Part shown: positions 16,773 through 24,846 of the stretch, one piece after another
How positions within the stretch are numbered: position 1 is the stretch's first letter
Layout: every line of letters begins with the position of its first letter
Assembly: GCA_051117315.1 (NCBI GenBank)
Contig: JBNPEA010000115.1
Coordinates: forward strand, 1-45,718
Length of the DNA stretch: 45,718 bases
Direction: 5' to 3'
DNA from: Salinarimonas sp051117315
Lineage (GTDB): Bacteria > Pseudomonadota > Alphaproteobacteria > Rhizobiales > Beijerinckiaceae
Program-made: the position numbers and the translations under genes
The notes under the pieces: generated by a model
Databases searched by the model: none
Told to the model about the DNA's origin: nothing
The model's input: only the letters and a program-made list of their open reading frames with translations

Positions 16773-18080
16773 ATGGTCGAGCGCGTCGCGATCGGCGTCG
16801 ATTTCGGCACGACGAACACCGTCGTCGCCCTGGCGCGCGAGGGCGAGCCCGTGCGCACCCTGCCCTTCGCGCAGCCGGAGGGGCTGTCCGACATCTACCG
16901 CTCGGTCCTCGCCTTCGAGAAGGTCGCGGCCGGCGGGAGCCCGAGCGTCGTCTCGCATGCGGCGGGCTCGGCGATCCGGGCCTTCCTGACCAGCGCCTTC
17001 GAGCTGCGATTCATCCAGTCGTTCAAGAGCCACGTCGCGAGCCGGATCTTCCACGACACGCGCATCTTCACGCGGAGGTACCGCTTCGAGGACCTGCTCG
17101 GCGAGTTCCTGCGGCTCGCGATCGAGGATGCCGGCGGGGCGCTCGACGCGCCGCCGGCCCGGGTCATCGCCGGCCGGCCCGTGGCCTTCGTCGGCGCCCA
17201 GCCCGACGAGGCGCTGGCGATCCGCCGCTACGCCGCGGGCTACCGCCAGGCCGGCCTTCCCGAGCCGTCCTACGTCTACGAGCCCGTCGGCGCCGCGTTC
17301 TGGTACGCGCGGCGCCTGGAGCGCGACGCGACCGTCCTCGTCGGGGATTTCGGCGGCGGCACCAGCGACTTCTCGCTGATCCGCTTCGAGCGCCGGGCCG
17401 GCGTCGTGCGGGCGACGCCGATCGGCCATGCCGGCCTCGGCCTCGCCGGCGACGCCTTCGACTACCGCATCATCGACGCGGTGATCTCGCCCGCGCTCGG
17501 CAAGGGCGGGCGCTACCGCTCGATGGACAAGATCCTGCCGATGCCGGTGCATTTCTACGGCAGCTTCGCCAAGTGGCACCAGCTGGCGCTGCTCAAGTCC
17601 CGCGAGACGATCGCCGAGCTCGAGGAGATCGAGCGCGCGTCGCTGGAGCCCGAGAAGATCCGGGCGTTCCTGGAGATCATCCGCAATGATTGGGGGTTTT
17701 CCGTCTACCGGGCGGTGACCGACGCCAAGGTGGCGCTCTCCTCCGCCGAGGAGGTGCCCTTCCGGCTGCGGCTCGGCTCGCTCGCCATCGACCGCACCCT
17801 GACCCGGGCGCAGTTCGAGGGCTGGATCACCGACGACCTCGCGCGCATCGAGGCGACCGTCGACCGCCTGCTGGCGGAGAGGAACCTCGCGCCCGGCGAC
17901 GTCGATACGGTCTTCCTCACCGGCGGCACCGCCTTCATTCCCGCCGTGCGTGCGCTGTTCGAGCGCCGCTTCGGCGCGGAGCGCATCGGCGAGGGCGACA
18001 ATTTCCAGTCCGTCGCCTACGGGCTGGCGCTGGTGGGGCTCGAGGCGGAGATGGGCCCTTGGCTGGCGCGGGGGGCGTGA
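16773..18080 (+). CDS. Hsp70-family protein, YegD-like
   Basis: A 435-residue protein made of the actin/Hsp70 nucleotide-binding fold only. Phosphate-1 motif IGVDFGTTNTVVAL is at 7-20, phosphate-2 LVGDFGGGTSDFSLI lies near 189-203, and the adenosine motif TGGTAFIPAVRALF lies near the C-terminus. There is no room for the DnaK substrate-binding domain and lid (DnaK is about 640 residues), so it is of the YegD class (about 450 residues), whose function is poorly known. GGAG precedes the ATG. It is convergent with the dehydratase gene across 24 bases that hold a hairpin. Being an ATP-binding chaperone-like protein is secure; a client is not known. Confidence 0.88.
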   Translation: MVERVAIGVDFGTTNTVVALAREGEPVRTLPFAQPEGLSDIYRSVLAFEKVAAGGSPSVVSHAAGSAIRAFLTSAFELRFIQSFKSHVASRIFHDTRIFTRRYRFEDLLGEFLRLAIEDAGGALDAPPARVIAGRPVAFVGAQPDEALAIRRYAAGYRQAGLPEPSYVYEPVGAAFWYARRLERDATVLVGDFGGGTSDFSLIRFERRAGVVRATPIGHAGLGLAGDAFDYRIIDAVISPALGKGGRYRSMDKILPMPVHFYGSFAKWHQLALLKSRETIAELEEIERASLEPEKIRAFLEIIRNDWGFSVYRAVTDAKVALSSAEEVPFRLRLGSLAIDRTLTRAQFEGWITDDLARIEATVDRLLAERNLAPGDVDTVFLTGGTAFIPAVRALFERRFGAERIGEGDNFQSVAYGLALVGLEAEMGPWLARGA

Positions 18081-18090
18081 GCGCCCCGCG
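18067..18090. terminator. Bidirectional hairpin between convergent genes
   Basis: GGGGCG (18072-18077) pairs with CGCCCC (18082-18087) around TGAG, and the flanking CGC and GCG extend the stem with a 2-base bulge. It overlaps the stop codon of the Hsp70 gene and precedes the end of the dehydratase gene on the other strand. No clear U-tract on either side. Confidence 0.4.
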
Positions 18091-18104
18091 GGGACACGGA
18101 CGCC

Positions 18105-19208
18105 TCAGCGGATCTCCAGCACCGGCGCGCCGAGCACGTCGCGCCGCGGCTCGACGCCGAGCCCCGGGCGATCCGGCGCCGTCATCGTGCCACCCACCCG
18201 GCGCGGCGCGCCCTCGGCGATCGACACCGTGACGTAGGAGTTGAAGTCGGTTGCCGAGTAGAGCAGCTCGGCCGGGGTCGAGCGGGCGAGATGCGCGATC
18301 GCGGCGGTGACGATGTCGCCGCCCCAGGTGTCCTCGATCGTCATCGGCATGCCGGCCGCGATGCAGGCGTCGCGGATCAGCCGCGCCCGCGTGAGCCCGC
18401 CGACCTTGGAGATCTTCAGGTTGATCGCGTCCGCCGCATCCTCGGCGAGGACGCGCAGCAGCGTGTCGAAGCCGGTCACCACCTCGTCGAGCACGAAGGG
18501 CAGCGCCGTGCGCCGGCGGATCGAGAGGCACTCCTCGAAGCTGGCGCATGGCTGCTCGATCGCCACGTCGAGATCGGCCACCGCCGCGACGACGCGGGCG
18601 GCCTCGGGCCGGGTCCAGCCGGTATTGGCGTCGCAGACGAGGAGCTCGCCCCCCGTCAGCGCCGCCCGGCAGGCGCGGATGCGGGCGATGTCGGCCTCGA
18701 CGTCGCCGCCCACCTTCAGCTGGAAGCGCGTGTAGCCCTCTTCCCGATACGCCGCCACGGAGCGCGCCATGGCGTCCGGCGTGTCCTGCGAGATGGCGCG
18801 GTAGAGGACGACGTCGTCCTGCTCGGCGCCGCCGAGGAGGCGATAGACGGGCAGGCCCGCGGTCTTGCCGAGGATGTCCCAGCAGGCGACGTCGATCGGC
18901 GCCTTGGCGTAGGGGTGGCCCCGAAGCGCCGCGTCCATGCGCCGGTTCAGCGCGCCGAGGTCGCGCGGGTCGAGGCCGATCAGCTTCGGCCCGATCTCGG
19001 CGATGCCGGCGCGCACGCCGCCGGCATAGGCCGGCAGGTAGGCGGAGCCGAGCGGGCAGCACTCGGCATGGCCGGTGGTGCCGACGTCGGTCTCCACCGC
19101 GACGACGGTCGAGTCGAAGACCTCGACGAAATTGTCGTTCGACCAGCCGTAGCGCCCCTCCTTCAGGGGCAGGTCGACCTGCCAGGCGGTGATGCCGGTG
19201 ATCCTCAT
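18105..19208 (-). CDS. Enolase-superfamily dehydratase, probable cis-3-hydroxy-L-proline dehydratase
   Basis: A 367-residue member of the mandelate racemase/muconate lactonizing group. The metal ligands Asp193 (VCDANTGW), Glu218 (AIEQPC) and Asp241/Glu242 (VLDEV) and the catalytic lysines Lys165 (FQLKVGG) and Lys265/Lys268 (NLKISKVGG) are all visible. The first lysine of the usual KxK is Gln163. Similar proteins encoded with 4-hydroxyproline epimerase have been described as cis-3-hydroxy-L-proline dehydratases, and the operon here (Hyp deaminase-like, epimerase, GntR) supports that. The start at 19208 overlaps the GntR stop (ATGA); upstream residues in the longer frame belong to the GntR region. 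Other racemase or dehydratase activities of the superfamily cannot be excluded. Confidence 0.8.
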   Translation of the reverse strand: MRITGITAWQVDLPLKEGRYGWSNDNFVEVFDSTVVAVETDVGTTGHAECCPLGSAYLPAYAGGVRAGIAEIGPKLIGLDPRDLGALNRRMDAALRGHPYAKAPIDVACWDILGKTAGLPVYRLLGGAEQDDVVLYRAISQDTPDAMARSVAAYREEGYTRFQLKVGGDVEADIARIRACRAALTGGELLVCDANTGWTRPEAARVVAAVADLDVAIEQPCASFEECLSIRRRTALPFVLDEVVTGFDTLLRVLAEDAADAINLKISKVGGLTRARLIRDACIAAGMPMTIEDTWGGDIVTAAIAHLARSTPAELLYSATDFNSYVTVSIAEGAPRRVGGTMTAPDRPGLGVEPRRDVLGAPVLEIR

Positions 19209-19891
19209 GCGGGCCTCCCGAGGGTCGTGTCGCGCAGCAGCGCGACGAGGGCCGTGCGCGCGGTGTCGATGTGCTCGGCGAGCAGCGCACAGGCGCGGTG
19301 GTGCTCGCCCGCGCGGCACGCGCCCACGAGGGCGGCGTGCTCCGCCTCGGCGCGAGCCCGCCCGTCCGTGAAGGCGAGCTGGATGCGGGTGTAGCGATCG
19401 GTGCTCGACAGGAGCGTGGACACGATCGCGGCCGTGCGCGGCTGCTCGGCGTGGACGTAGAGGCGCATGTGCAGCGCGGTGTTGAGCGTGCCCCAGCGGC
19501 TCGGGTCCCGCGCCCGCATCTCGGCGCCGTATTCCGCGAGGATGGTCTCCAGCGCCGCGAAGTCCGCTTCGGTCAGCCGCGGCGCGGAGCGGGCGAGGAG
19601 GCGCGGCTCGAGCAGCGCACGCAGCGCGAACAGCTCCTCGGCCTCCTCGATCGAGAGAGCGCAGACCACGGCCCCGCGATGCGGCTGGATCTTGACGAGC
19701 CCCTCGGCCTCGAGCTGCACGAGCGCCTCGCGGATGGGGATGCGGCTGGCCCCGAGCTCGGCGGCCAGGGCGTCCTGCCTGAGCTGGAAGCCGCCGGGGA
19801 AGTCACCCGCGAGGATGCGTCGGCGCAGCTCCTCGGCGGCGCGCGCGGCGATCGTGCGATGGCCGAGGGGATCGGCGAGGCCGGTGCTCAC
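19205..19891 (-). CDS. GntR-family regulator of the hydroxyproline operon
   Basis: A 228-residue FCD-type GntR protein. The winged helix comprises LRRRILAGDFPGGFQL and LAAELGASRIPIREALVQL, with IREAL the recognition core, followed by LVKIQPHRGAVV (the wing). The C-terminal domain has the helices LFALRALLEPRLLARSAP and a late His (EHAALVGACRAGEHH). The open frame extends much farther upstream through two other genes, but the GTG at 19889-19891 overlaps the epimerase stop (GTGA), and its own stop overlaps the dehydratase start (ATGA), so the regulator is embedded in the operon. It probably senses a hydroxyproline or its breakdown product and binds the inverted repeat at 21917-21929. Confidence 0.88.
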   Translation of the reverse strand: MSTGLADPLGHRTIAARAAEELRRRILAGDFPGGFQLRQDALAAELGASRIPIREALVQLEAEGLVKIQPHRGAVVCALSIEEAEELFALRALLEPRLLARSAPRLTEADFAALETILAEYGAEMRARDPSRWGTLNTALHMRLYVHAEQPRTAAIVSTLLSSTDRYTRIQLAFTDGRARAEAEHAALVGACRAGEHHRACALLAEHIDTARTALVALLRDTTLGRPA

Positions 19892-20922
19892 GACGACGTC
19901 CCGTCGCCGCGCTCGACGTCCGCGACGGAGAAGCCGGCGACGAACGGGTCGCGATCGTCGAGCGTGATCGCGTTCTGCCCCGTCACCCGCGCCCAGCCCT
20001 CGATCGAGGGCACGATCGCCTCGCGATCGCCGACGCGCGTGCGCCCCTCGATCCGCCCCGTGAAGGTCGAGCCGATGATGCTCTCGTGCACGAAGGCCTC
20101 GCCCTCGGCGAGCCGCCCGGTCGCCGCGAGCTGCGCCATGCGCGCCGATGTCCCGGTGCCGCAGGGCGAGCGGTCGATCGCCTTGTCGCCGTAGAACACC
20201 GCGTTTCGCGCGCTCCCCTCCGGCGTGCGCGCCCGCCCGGTCCAGAGCACGTGCGTGAGCCGGTCGATCGCCGGGTTCTCGGGATGCGTGATCGCATGGC
20301 GCGCGTTGAAGGCGGTGCGCAGGCGCGGGCTGGCGCGCAGGATCTCCGAGGGCTGCAGGTCGGCGAGGTCGCCGTAGCCGGGCTGCGGCTCGACGATGGC
20401 GTAGAAGTTGCCGCCGTAGGCGACGTCGACCGAGAGCGTCCCGAAGCCCTCGACCGCGACCTCGTAGCCGCGCCCGAGCAGGAAGGAGGGCACGTTCGTC
20501 AGCCGCACGGACGCGACGAAGGGCCCCTCCATCGTGTAGCGCGCCTCGACCAGGCCCGCCGGCGTGTCGAGGCGCAGCACGCCCGGCTCGCGCGGGGTGA
20601 CGAGGCCGTGCTCGACGATCGTCGTCACCGTGCCGATCGTGCCGTGGCCGCACATCGGCAGGCATCCGGTGGTCTCGATGAACAGCAGGCCGACGTCGCA
20701 ATCCGCCCGCGTCGGCGGGTACAGGATCGTGCCCGACATCAGGTCGTGCCCGCGCGGCTCGAACATCAGCCCCGTCCGGATGAAGTCGTACTCCGCCAGG
20801 AAGTGCTGCCGGCGCTCGAACATCGTCGCGCCCTCGAGAAGCGGCACGCTCCCGCCGGCGACGACGCGCACGGGATTGCCGCAGGTGTGCCCGTCGATGC
20901 AGTAGAAGGTGTGGCGTGCCAT
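19888..20922 (-). CDS. 4-hydroxyproline 2-epimerase (proline racemase family)
   Basis: A 344-residue racemase-fold enzyme. Both catalytic cysteines are present: Cys91 in CLPMCGHGTIG and Cys254 in DRSPCGTGTSARMA. Two cysteines mean a true epimerase or racemase, whereas trans-3-hydroxyproline dehydratases of this family replace the first one with Ser/Thr. It should convert trans-4-hydroxy-L-proline to cis-4-hydroxy-D-proline in the cytoplasm. It lies 15 bases downstream of the DapA-family gene and overlaps the GntR start, so it is the second gene of the operon. Proline racemase itself is a less likely alternative because the neighbours are hydroxyproline genes. Confidence 0.88.
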   Translation of the reverse strand: MARHTFYCIDGHTCGNPVRVVAGGSVPLLEGATMFERRQHFLAEYDFIRTGLMFEPRGHDLMSGTILYPPTRADCDVGLLFIETTGCLPMCGHGTIGTVTTIVEHGLVTPREPGVLRLDTPAGLVEARYTMEGPFVASVRLTNVPSFLLGRGYEVAVEGFGTLSVDVAYGGNFYAIVEPQPGYGDLADLQPSEILRASPRLRTAFNARHAITHPENPAIDRLTHVLWTGRARTPEGSARNAVFYGDKAIDRSPCGTGTSARMAQLAATGRLAEGEAFVHESIIGSTFTGRIEGRTRVGDREAIVPSIEGWARVTGQNAITLDDRDPFVAGFSVADVERGDGTSS

Positions 20923-20937
20923 CCGCGCCCCTCCCCG

Positions 20938-21870
20938 TCAGGCCGCCGCCGCGCCGAGCCCGACGTCGGGCAGCGTCGGACGGGCGGCGAGCGCGGCGTC
21001 CATCAGCCCCTCGACCTCGGCGCGCTCGGCGGCGGTGAGCGGCAGGCGCGGCGGCCGGGTGCGCTCGCTGCCGCGCCCGACGAGCCGCTCGCACAGCTTG
21101 ATGCATTGCACGAGGTCGGCGCGGGCATCGAGGTGGAGGAGCGGCATGAACCACTCGTAGAGCGGCATCGCCTCGGCGATGCGGCCCTCGCGCGCGAGCC
21201 GGAACAGCGTCTCGCCCTCGCGCGGGAAGACGTTCGACAGCCCGGACACCCACCCCGCCGCGCCCAGCACGACGCTCTCGAGCACGGTGTCGTCGAGCCC
21301 GGCGAAGAGCACGAAGCGATCGCCCGCGAGGTTGCGCAGGTCGACGAAGCGGCGGGTGTCGCCGGACGATTCCTTGAAGGCGACCACGGTCTCGCAGTCG
21401 GCGAGCGAGGCGAGGATGTCGGGCGTGACGTCGTTCCGGTAGATCGGCGGGTTGTTGTAGACCATCATCGGCAGGTCGACCGCCGTCGCCACGCCGCGGA
21501 AATGCGCCGCGGTCTCGAAGGGCTTTGCCGAGTAGACCAGCGCCGGCATCACCATGATCCCGTCCATCCCGCCGCGACGCGCCTCGCGGGCGGTCTCGAT
21601 GGCGAAGGCCGTGGTGAACTCCGCGACGCCGGCGACCACCGGCACCCGCCCGCCCGCCGCGTCCTTGGCGATCTCCATGATCTCGCGCTTCTCGGAGAGC
21701 GTCAGCGAGCAGTTCTCGCCCACCGTCCCGCCGACGATCAGCCCCGACACGCCGTCGCGCACCAGCGCCGAGACGACGCGATGCGTCCCTTCCCGATCGA
21801 GCGAGAAGTCCGCCGCGAACTGCGTCGTGACCGCGGGAAACACCCCCTGCCAGCCGATCCTCGTCGCCAT
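20938..21870 (-). CDS. DapA-family aldolase/deaminase, probable 1-pyrroline-4-hydroxy-2-carboxylate deaminase
   Basis: A 310-residue DHDPS-fold enzyme. The Schiff-base lysine is Lys166 (VVAFKESSGD), the catalytic tyrosine Tyr138 (MMVYNNP), and the substrate-carboxylate loop is GGTVGEN near residues 47-53. DapA itself is improbable, as the gene heads an operon with 4-hydroxyproline epimerase. In the known pathway cis-4-hydroxy-D-proline is oxidised to 1-pyrroline-4-hydroxy-2-carboxylate, which a DapA-family deaminase converts to alpha-ketoglutarate semialdehyde. The oxidase and the semialdehyde dehydrogenase are not in this window. Promoter elements and an inverted repeat lie directly upstream. 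Confidence 0.82.
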   Translation of the reverse strand: MATRIGWQGVFPAVTTQFAADFSLDREGTHRVVSALVRDGVSGLIVGGTVGENCSLTLSEKREIMEIAKDAAGGRVPVVAGVAEFTTAFAIETAREARRGGMDGIMVMPALVYSAKPFETAAHFRGVATAVDLPMMVYNNPPIYRNDVTPDILASLADCETVVAFKESSGDTRRFVDLRNLAGDRFVLFAGLDDTVLESVVLGAAGWVSGLSNVFPREGETLFRLAREGRIAEAMPLYEWFMPLLHLDARADLVQCIKLCERLVGRGSERTRPPRLPLTAAERAEVEGLMDAALAARPTLPDVGLGAAAA

Positions 21871-21916
21871 GATCCTCGTCCCTCCCCGGGGTGCATTCCT
21901 GAGGGAGGAGTGGATT

Positions 21917-21937
21917 GTATAAAATATACGCTGTCAA
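21917..21937 (-). promoter_or_regulatory. Operator and -35 element of the hydroxyproline operon
   Basis: GTATA (21917-21921) and TATAC (21925-21929) are inverted around AAA, forming an AT-rich palindrome in otherwise GC-rich DNA. A perfect TTGACA on the minus strand (21937-21932) lies next to it. It sits 47 bases upstream of the DapA-family start. No ideal -10 lies at 17 bases, so the exact promoter is uncertain, but the palindrome is a good candidate site for the GntR at 19205-19891. Confidence 0.55.
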
Positions 21938-21970
21938 GTGGGCGCGACACGGGACGTGCGATGCCGCGTC

Positions 21971-23221
21971 TCACAGCCCCTCGACCCAGCGCAGCAGCCG
22001 CGCCCGGTCCTCCGCGGCGAGGCCGTCGAAGGCCGCGCGGGCGCGGGCGGCCTCGCCGCCGTGAGCGGCGATCGCGGCGGCGACGCTCGCCGCGCGGCCG
22101 TCGTGGAGCAGGCCGGCACCGTCGGCGAGGCTGCGGGAGAGGCCCCAGAGCGGCGCGGTGCGCCATTCGGTGGGGGCGATGCCCGGCTCGGTGGCGCCGC
22201 CGTCGAGGCCCGGGCCGAGATCGTGGACGAGGAGGTCGGTGTACGCCCGCACCGGCCCGTCCGGCGCGGGCAGTGCGGGCACGTGGCAGGCGGCACAGCC
22301 GGTCGTCGCGAACAGCGCGGCGCCGACGGGGTCCGGCGTCGGCGCCGGCGGCGGCGGGACCGCGGCGAGGTAGGCCGCGATCATCGTGACGATTCCGTCG
22401 GCGATCTCCGGCGTCCCGGCGTCGCCGCCGTGGGGCGCCGCGCGGCAGGCGGCGTCCGGGCAGTCGCCCTCGGGCGCCGGGCGATGCGTGGTGGACATGC
22501 CGAGATCGGCGGCGAACGCGATCGCCGTCATCGTGGCGAGGTCCGGCGCCTGCGCCTTGTGGCCGAAGCGGCCGACGAAACGGCCGGAGATGCCGTCGCC
22601 GTCGCGGTCGTCCGGATCCGCCGCCGCGGCGAGGACGGCGTCCGGCACGGCCTCGAGCCGTCCCAGGCCGCGCAGAGCCGGCGCGATCCGCGCGCCGGCG
22701 CGGGTCGTCGGCGCCAGCGGCCCGCGGGCGAGCGCGTGGGGCGCGAAGCCATCCGCATCCCGACGCACCAGCCCGTCGGGCGCGAGGCCCGGCACGGCGC
22801 CGGTCTGGAGCTGGACGCCGTAGGCGGGATCGGGCCGTCCCGCGGCGTCGGAGAGCCTGAGCACCAGCGTCTCGCTCGTGACGACGCCCTGCGCGTCGGT
22901 GCGCGTCGGCGCCCGCACGAGGCCGACGTGGCAGGAGACGCAGGCGCGGGCGTTGAACAGCGGCCCGAGCCCGTCGTTCGCCTTCGTGGAGGACGGAGCG
23001 GGCACCCAGGCCCGCTCGAACAGCGCCTGCCCGAGCACGCGCGCCATGCGGTCGTCGGCGAGCGCCGAGGGCACCATCACGCACGCGGCGAGCGCCGCGG
23101 CCAGCGCGAGGCGCGGGCCACCCCTCTCCCGAATGGGAGAGGGGCCGGGGGTGAGGGAATACGGCCGCCGTGCCTGCGCCCAGGCCGATGACGGCCGGGG
23201 CTGCCCTGGCACTGTCGGCAT
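21971..23221 (-). CDS. Dihaem oxidoreductase, DUF1111/DHOR family
   Basis: A periplasmic dihaem c-type cytochrome. From the ATG at 23221 it has 416 residues, with haem sites CVSCH (94-98) and CAACH (309-313). The DUF1111 landmarks are in order: GPLFNARACVSCH, DPAYGVQLQ, ADPDDRDGDGISGRF (calcium-site-like), GRFGHKAQ, EWRTAPLWGL and LLHDGRA. A signal peptide LALAAALAACVMVPSALA ends before DDRMA, but about 37 residues precede it, encoded partly by an intergenic hairpin repeat, and no Shine-Dalgarno sequence precedes the ATG. The true start is therefore doubtful. It is third in line after imelysin and a dihaem peroxidase, an arrangement known from iron-regulated imelysin operons. The substrate of this family is not established. 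Confidence 0.82.
   Translation of the reverse strand: MPTVPGQPRPSSAWAQARRPYSLTPGPSPIRERGGPRLALAAALAACVMVPSALADDRMARVLGQALFERAWVPAPSSTKANDGLGPLFNARACVSCHVGLVRAPTRTDAQGVVTSETLVLRLSDAAGRPDPAYGVQLQTGAVPGLAPDGLVRRDADGFAPHALARGPLAPTTRAGARIAPALRGLGRLEAVPDAVLAAAADPDDRDGDGISGRFVGRFGHKAQAPDLATMTAIAFAADLGMSTTHRPAPEGDCPDAACRAAPHGGDAGTPEIADGIVTMIAAYLAAVPPPPAPTPDPVGAALFATTGCAACHVPALPAPDGPVRAYTDLLVHDLGPGLDGGATEPGIAPTEWRTAPLWGLSRSLADGAGLLHDGRAASVAAAIAAHGGEAARARAAFDGLAAEDRARLLRWVEGL
23121..23144. repeat. 10-bp-arm hairpin repeat at the 5' end of the DUF1111 gene
   Basis: CCCCTCTCCC (23121-23130), loop GAAT, GGGAGAGGGG (23135-23144). The same arms recur at 38725-38748 and imperfectly at 38592-38615, with shared flanking GCCGGGG/TGAGG-type sequence. 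It lies directly upstream of the signal-peptide coding segment of the DUF1111 gene. Confidence 0.85.
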
Positions 23222-23633
23222 CGCGGCGCCGGGGCGCTTCAGCACGCAGCCGAGGCGCACCGATGCAGGCGTCTCGCCGCCCGTTGCCGCTCGATCGACA
23301 ACTCGTCCGCGGAGGAAAATGGAGGCGAGACGGCGGCGCAGGCCTTCCTTCCCCCTTGTGGGGAAGGTGCCCCCGAAGGGGGCGGATGGGGGTCGCGATG
23401 CAGCGGGGGACGTCTCCGGAGAGGTCGCGACCGCCAGGGCCCTGCATTCGTGTCGAGATGGTTCTACACGCCCCCCACCCCCGCCCCTCCCCACCAGGGG
23501 GAGGGGAGAACCTCGGCGGCTGGCATCACTGGATTGCCTCACGCTCATCCCGGCAGCGCTTGGCGGCGGCAGACGTGCATCGACCACTCCCGATGGAGAG
23601 GAGACCGCGCAGCGGACGGTGGCTACGGCGCGC
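23222..23633. repeat. 412-base repeat-rich gap with no gene
   Basis: Holds several GC hairpins: CCTTCCTTCCCCC with GGGGAAGG near 23343-23367, GCCCCC-GAA-GGGGGC near 23369-23383, and CCCCTCCCC with GGGGGAGGGG near 23485-23506. These resemble the dispersed modules elsewhere in the window. No reading frame has family features. The gap interrupts the imelysin-peroxidase-DUF1111 series, so the DUF1111 gene may be transcribed less or separately. Confidence 0.7.
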
Positions 23634-24803
23634 CTAATCATCGACGAGATGCTCGTAGCGGTCATCGGTCAGCGTCTTCAGGAAGGCCACGAGGGCGTCG
23701 ATGCGCTGGTCGTCCAGCGCCGGGCCGTGCTCCAGTTCCTCCAGCGCCAGCGTCTTTGGATGCGGCGGCGGGCCGAAGGGCTCGCCGGTCTCCGGGTTGA
23801 TGCGCCGGCGCTCCGAGCGGGTGTTGTAGGTGTTGTAGAACAGGATCACCGTGCGCAGGTCCTCGAACACGCCATTGTGCATGTACGGGCCGGTGACCGC
23901 GACGTTGCGCAAGGTCGGCGTGCGGAAGCGCCCGGCCTGGGCCGGGTCCCCCGCCGCTGCCGGGTTCTCGGCGAGGCCGAGATCGTCCGCCGGCAGGTCC
24001 GGATGCCGCGGCGTGCCGACGTTGTGGTAGCGGTGATCGGTGAAGGTCTCGCGCGGGTCGCGCAGGCCGCCGTCGCCGAGATGGCAGAGCGCGCAATTGG
24101 TGAATTGCTGCGAGAAGAACAGCACCCGGCCGAGCTCCTCCAGGTCGTCGAGTGCCGCCTCTCCGGCGAGCCAGCGGTCGTAGCGCGAGGAGTAGGGCGC
24201 GAAGGTCTCGGTCCGCTCGAAGGCGGCGATCGCCTGCGCGATCAGCTTGAAGCCGCGCTGCGCCTCGTCGAGCACGCCCGGCGCGAAGTGCGCGTCGAAG
24301 GCGGCGGCGTAGGCGGGATCCTCGCGCACGCGGGCGACGACGGCGGCCTCGTCCGCCATCTGCATCTCGGCCGCATCGAGCATCGGCCCGCCGGCCTGCG
24401 CGGCGAGGTCGGCGGCGCGGCCGTCGTGGAACAGGCCGCCGCGAAAGCCCTCCGCGTCGCGATGGAAGGCGGGGACCTCCGCCGCGTAGGTCAGCGTCGG
24501 CGCGTTGCGGCGGCCGATCGAGGTCTCGTCCGCCCCGAGGGAGACCGCGCCGCCGAGCGCGTCGTCGCGCGGATCGGCGAAGCCGGCGGCCGGGTCGTGG
24601 CAGGTGGCGCAGGACTGCGTCCCGCTCGCCGACAGGCGCGGATCGAAGAACAGCGCCTCGCCCAGCGCCGCGGGCGAGGCGTAGGCGAGGGTCGGCTCGG
24701 CCGGCGCGCCGGAACCCCGTGCCGACGCCACGACGATCCCGGCCGCGAGGGCGACCAGGAGCGCGAGCAACGGGTTGCACCGGCGCGACATCGCGTGCGG
24801 CAT
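23634..24803 (-). CDS. Dihaem cytochrome c peroxidase/MauG-family protein
   Basis: A 389-residue periplasmic protein with two c-type haem motifs, CATCH (65-69) and CALCH (237-241). An N-terminal hydrophobic stretch (LLALLVALAAGIVVASA) is a signal peptide. Family landmarks are GEALFFDPRLSASGTQSC, RRNAPTLTYA, FHDGRA, FTDHRYHNVGTP and PTLRNVAVTGPYMHNG. Members reduce hydrogen peroxide or oxidise partner proteins. Imelysin-linked peroxidases form a known subgroup whose substrate is unclear. The first ATG (24803) is preceded by GAGGAGG; a second ATG at 24791 is possible. It is downstream of the imelysin gene across a repeat-bearing gap and upstream of the DUF1111 gene. Confidence 0.88.
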   Translation of the reverse strand: MPHAMSRRCNPLLALLVALAAGIVVASARGSGAPAEPTLAYASPAALGEALFFDPRLSASGTQSCATCHDPAAGFADPRDDALGGAVSLGADETSIGRRNAPTLTYAAEVPAFHRDAEGFRGGLFHDGRAADLAAQAGGPMLDAAEMQMADEAAVVARVREDPAYAAAFDAHFAPGVLDEAQRGFKLIAQAIAAFERTETFAPYSSRYDRWLAGEAALDDLEELGRVLFFSQQFTNCALCHLGDGGLRDPRETFTDHRYHNVGTPRHPDLPADDLGLAENPAAAGDPAQAGRFRTPTLRNVAVTGPYMHNGVFEDLRTVILFYNTYNTRSERRRINPETGEPFGPPPHPKTLALEELEHGPALDDQRIDALVAFLKTLTDDRYEHLVDD

Positions 24804-24846
24804 GATCCTCCTCGGTTTCTCTCCCGCCCCCGACTCGACGCGTCCC

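Noticed and set aside
20938..21870. Assignment as DapA (lysine biosynthesis)
   Set aside because: Operon partners are hydroxyproline enzymes and a GntR regulator; the DHDPS fold is shared by catabolic deaminases and aldolases.
19205..21937. A 910-residue open frame that could suggest a giant fusion protein
   Set aside because: Only its last 228 residues (GntR) look like a real protein; the rest is an arginine-rich shadow of the epimerase and DapA-family genes in another frame.
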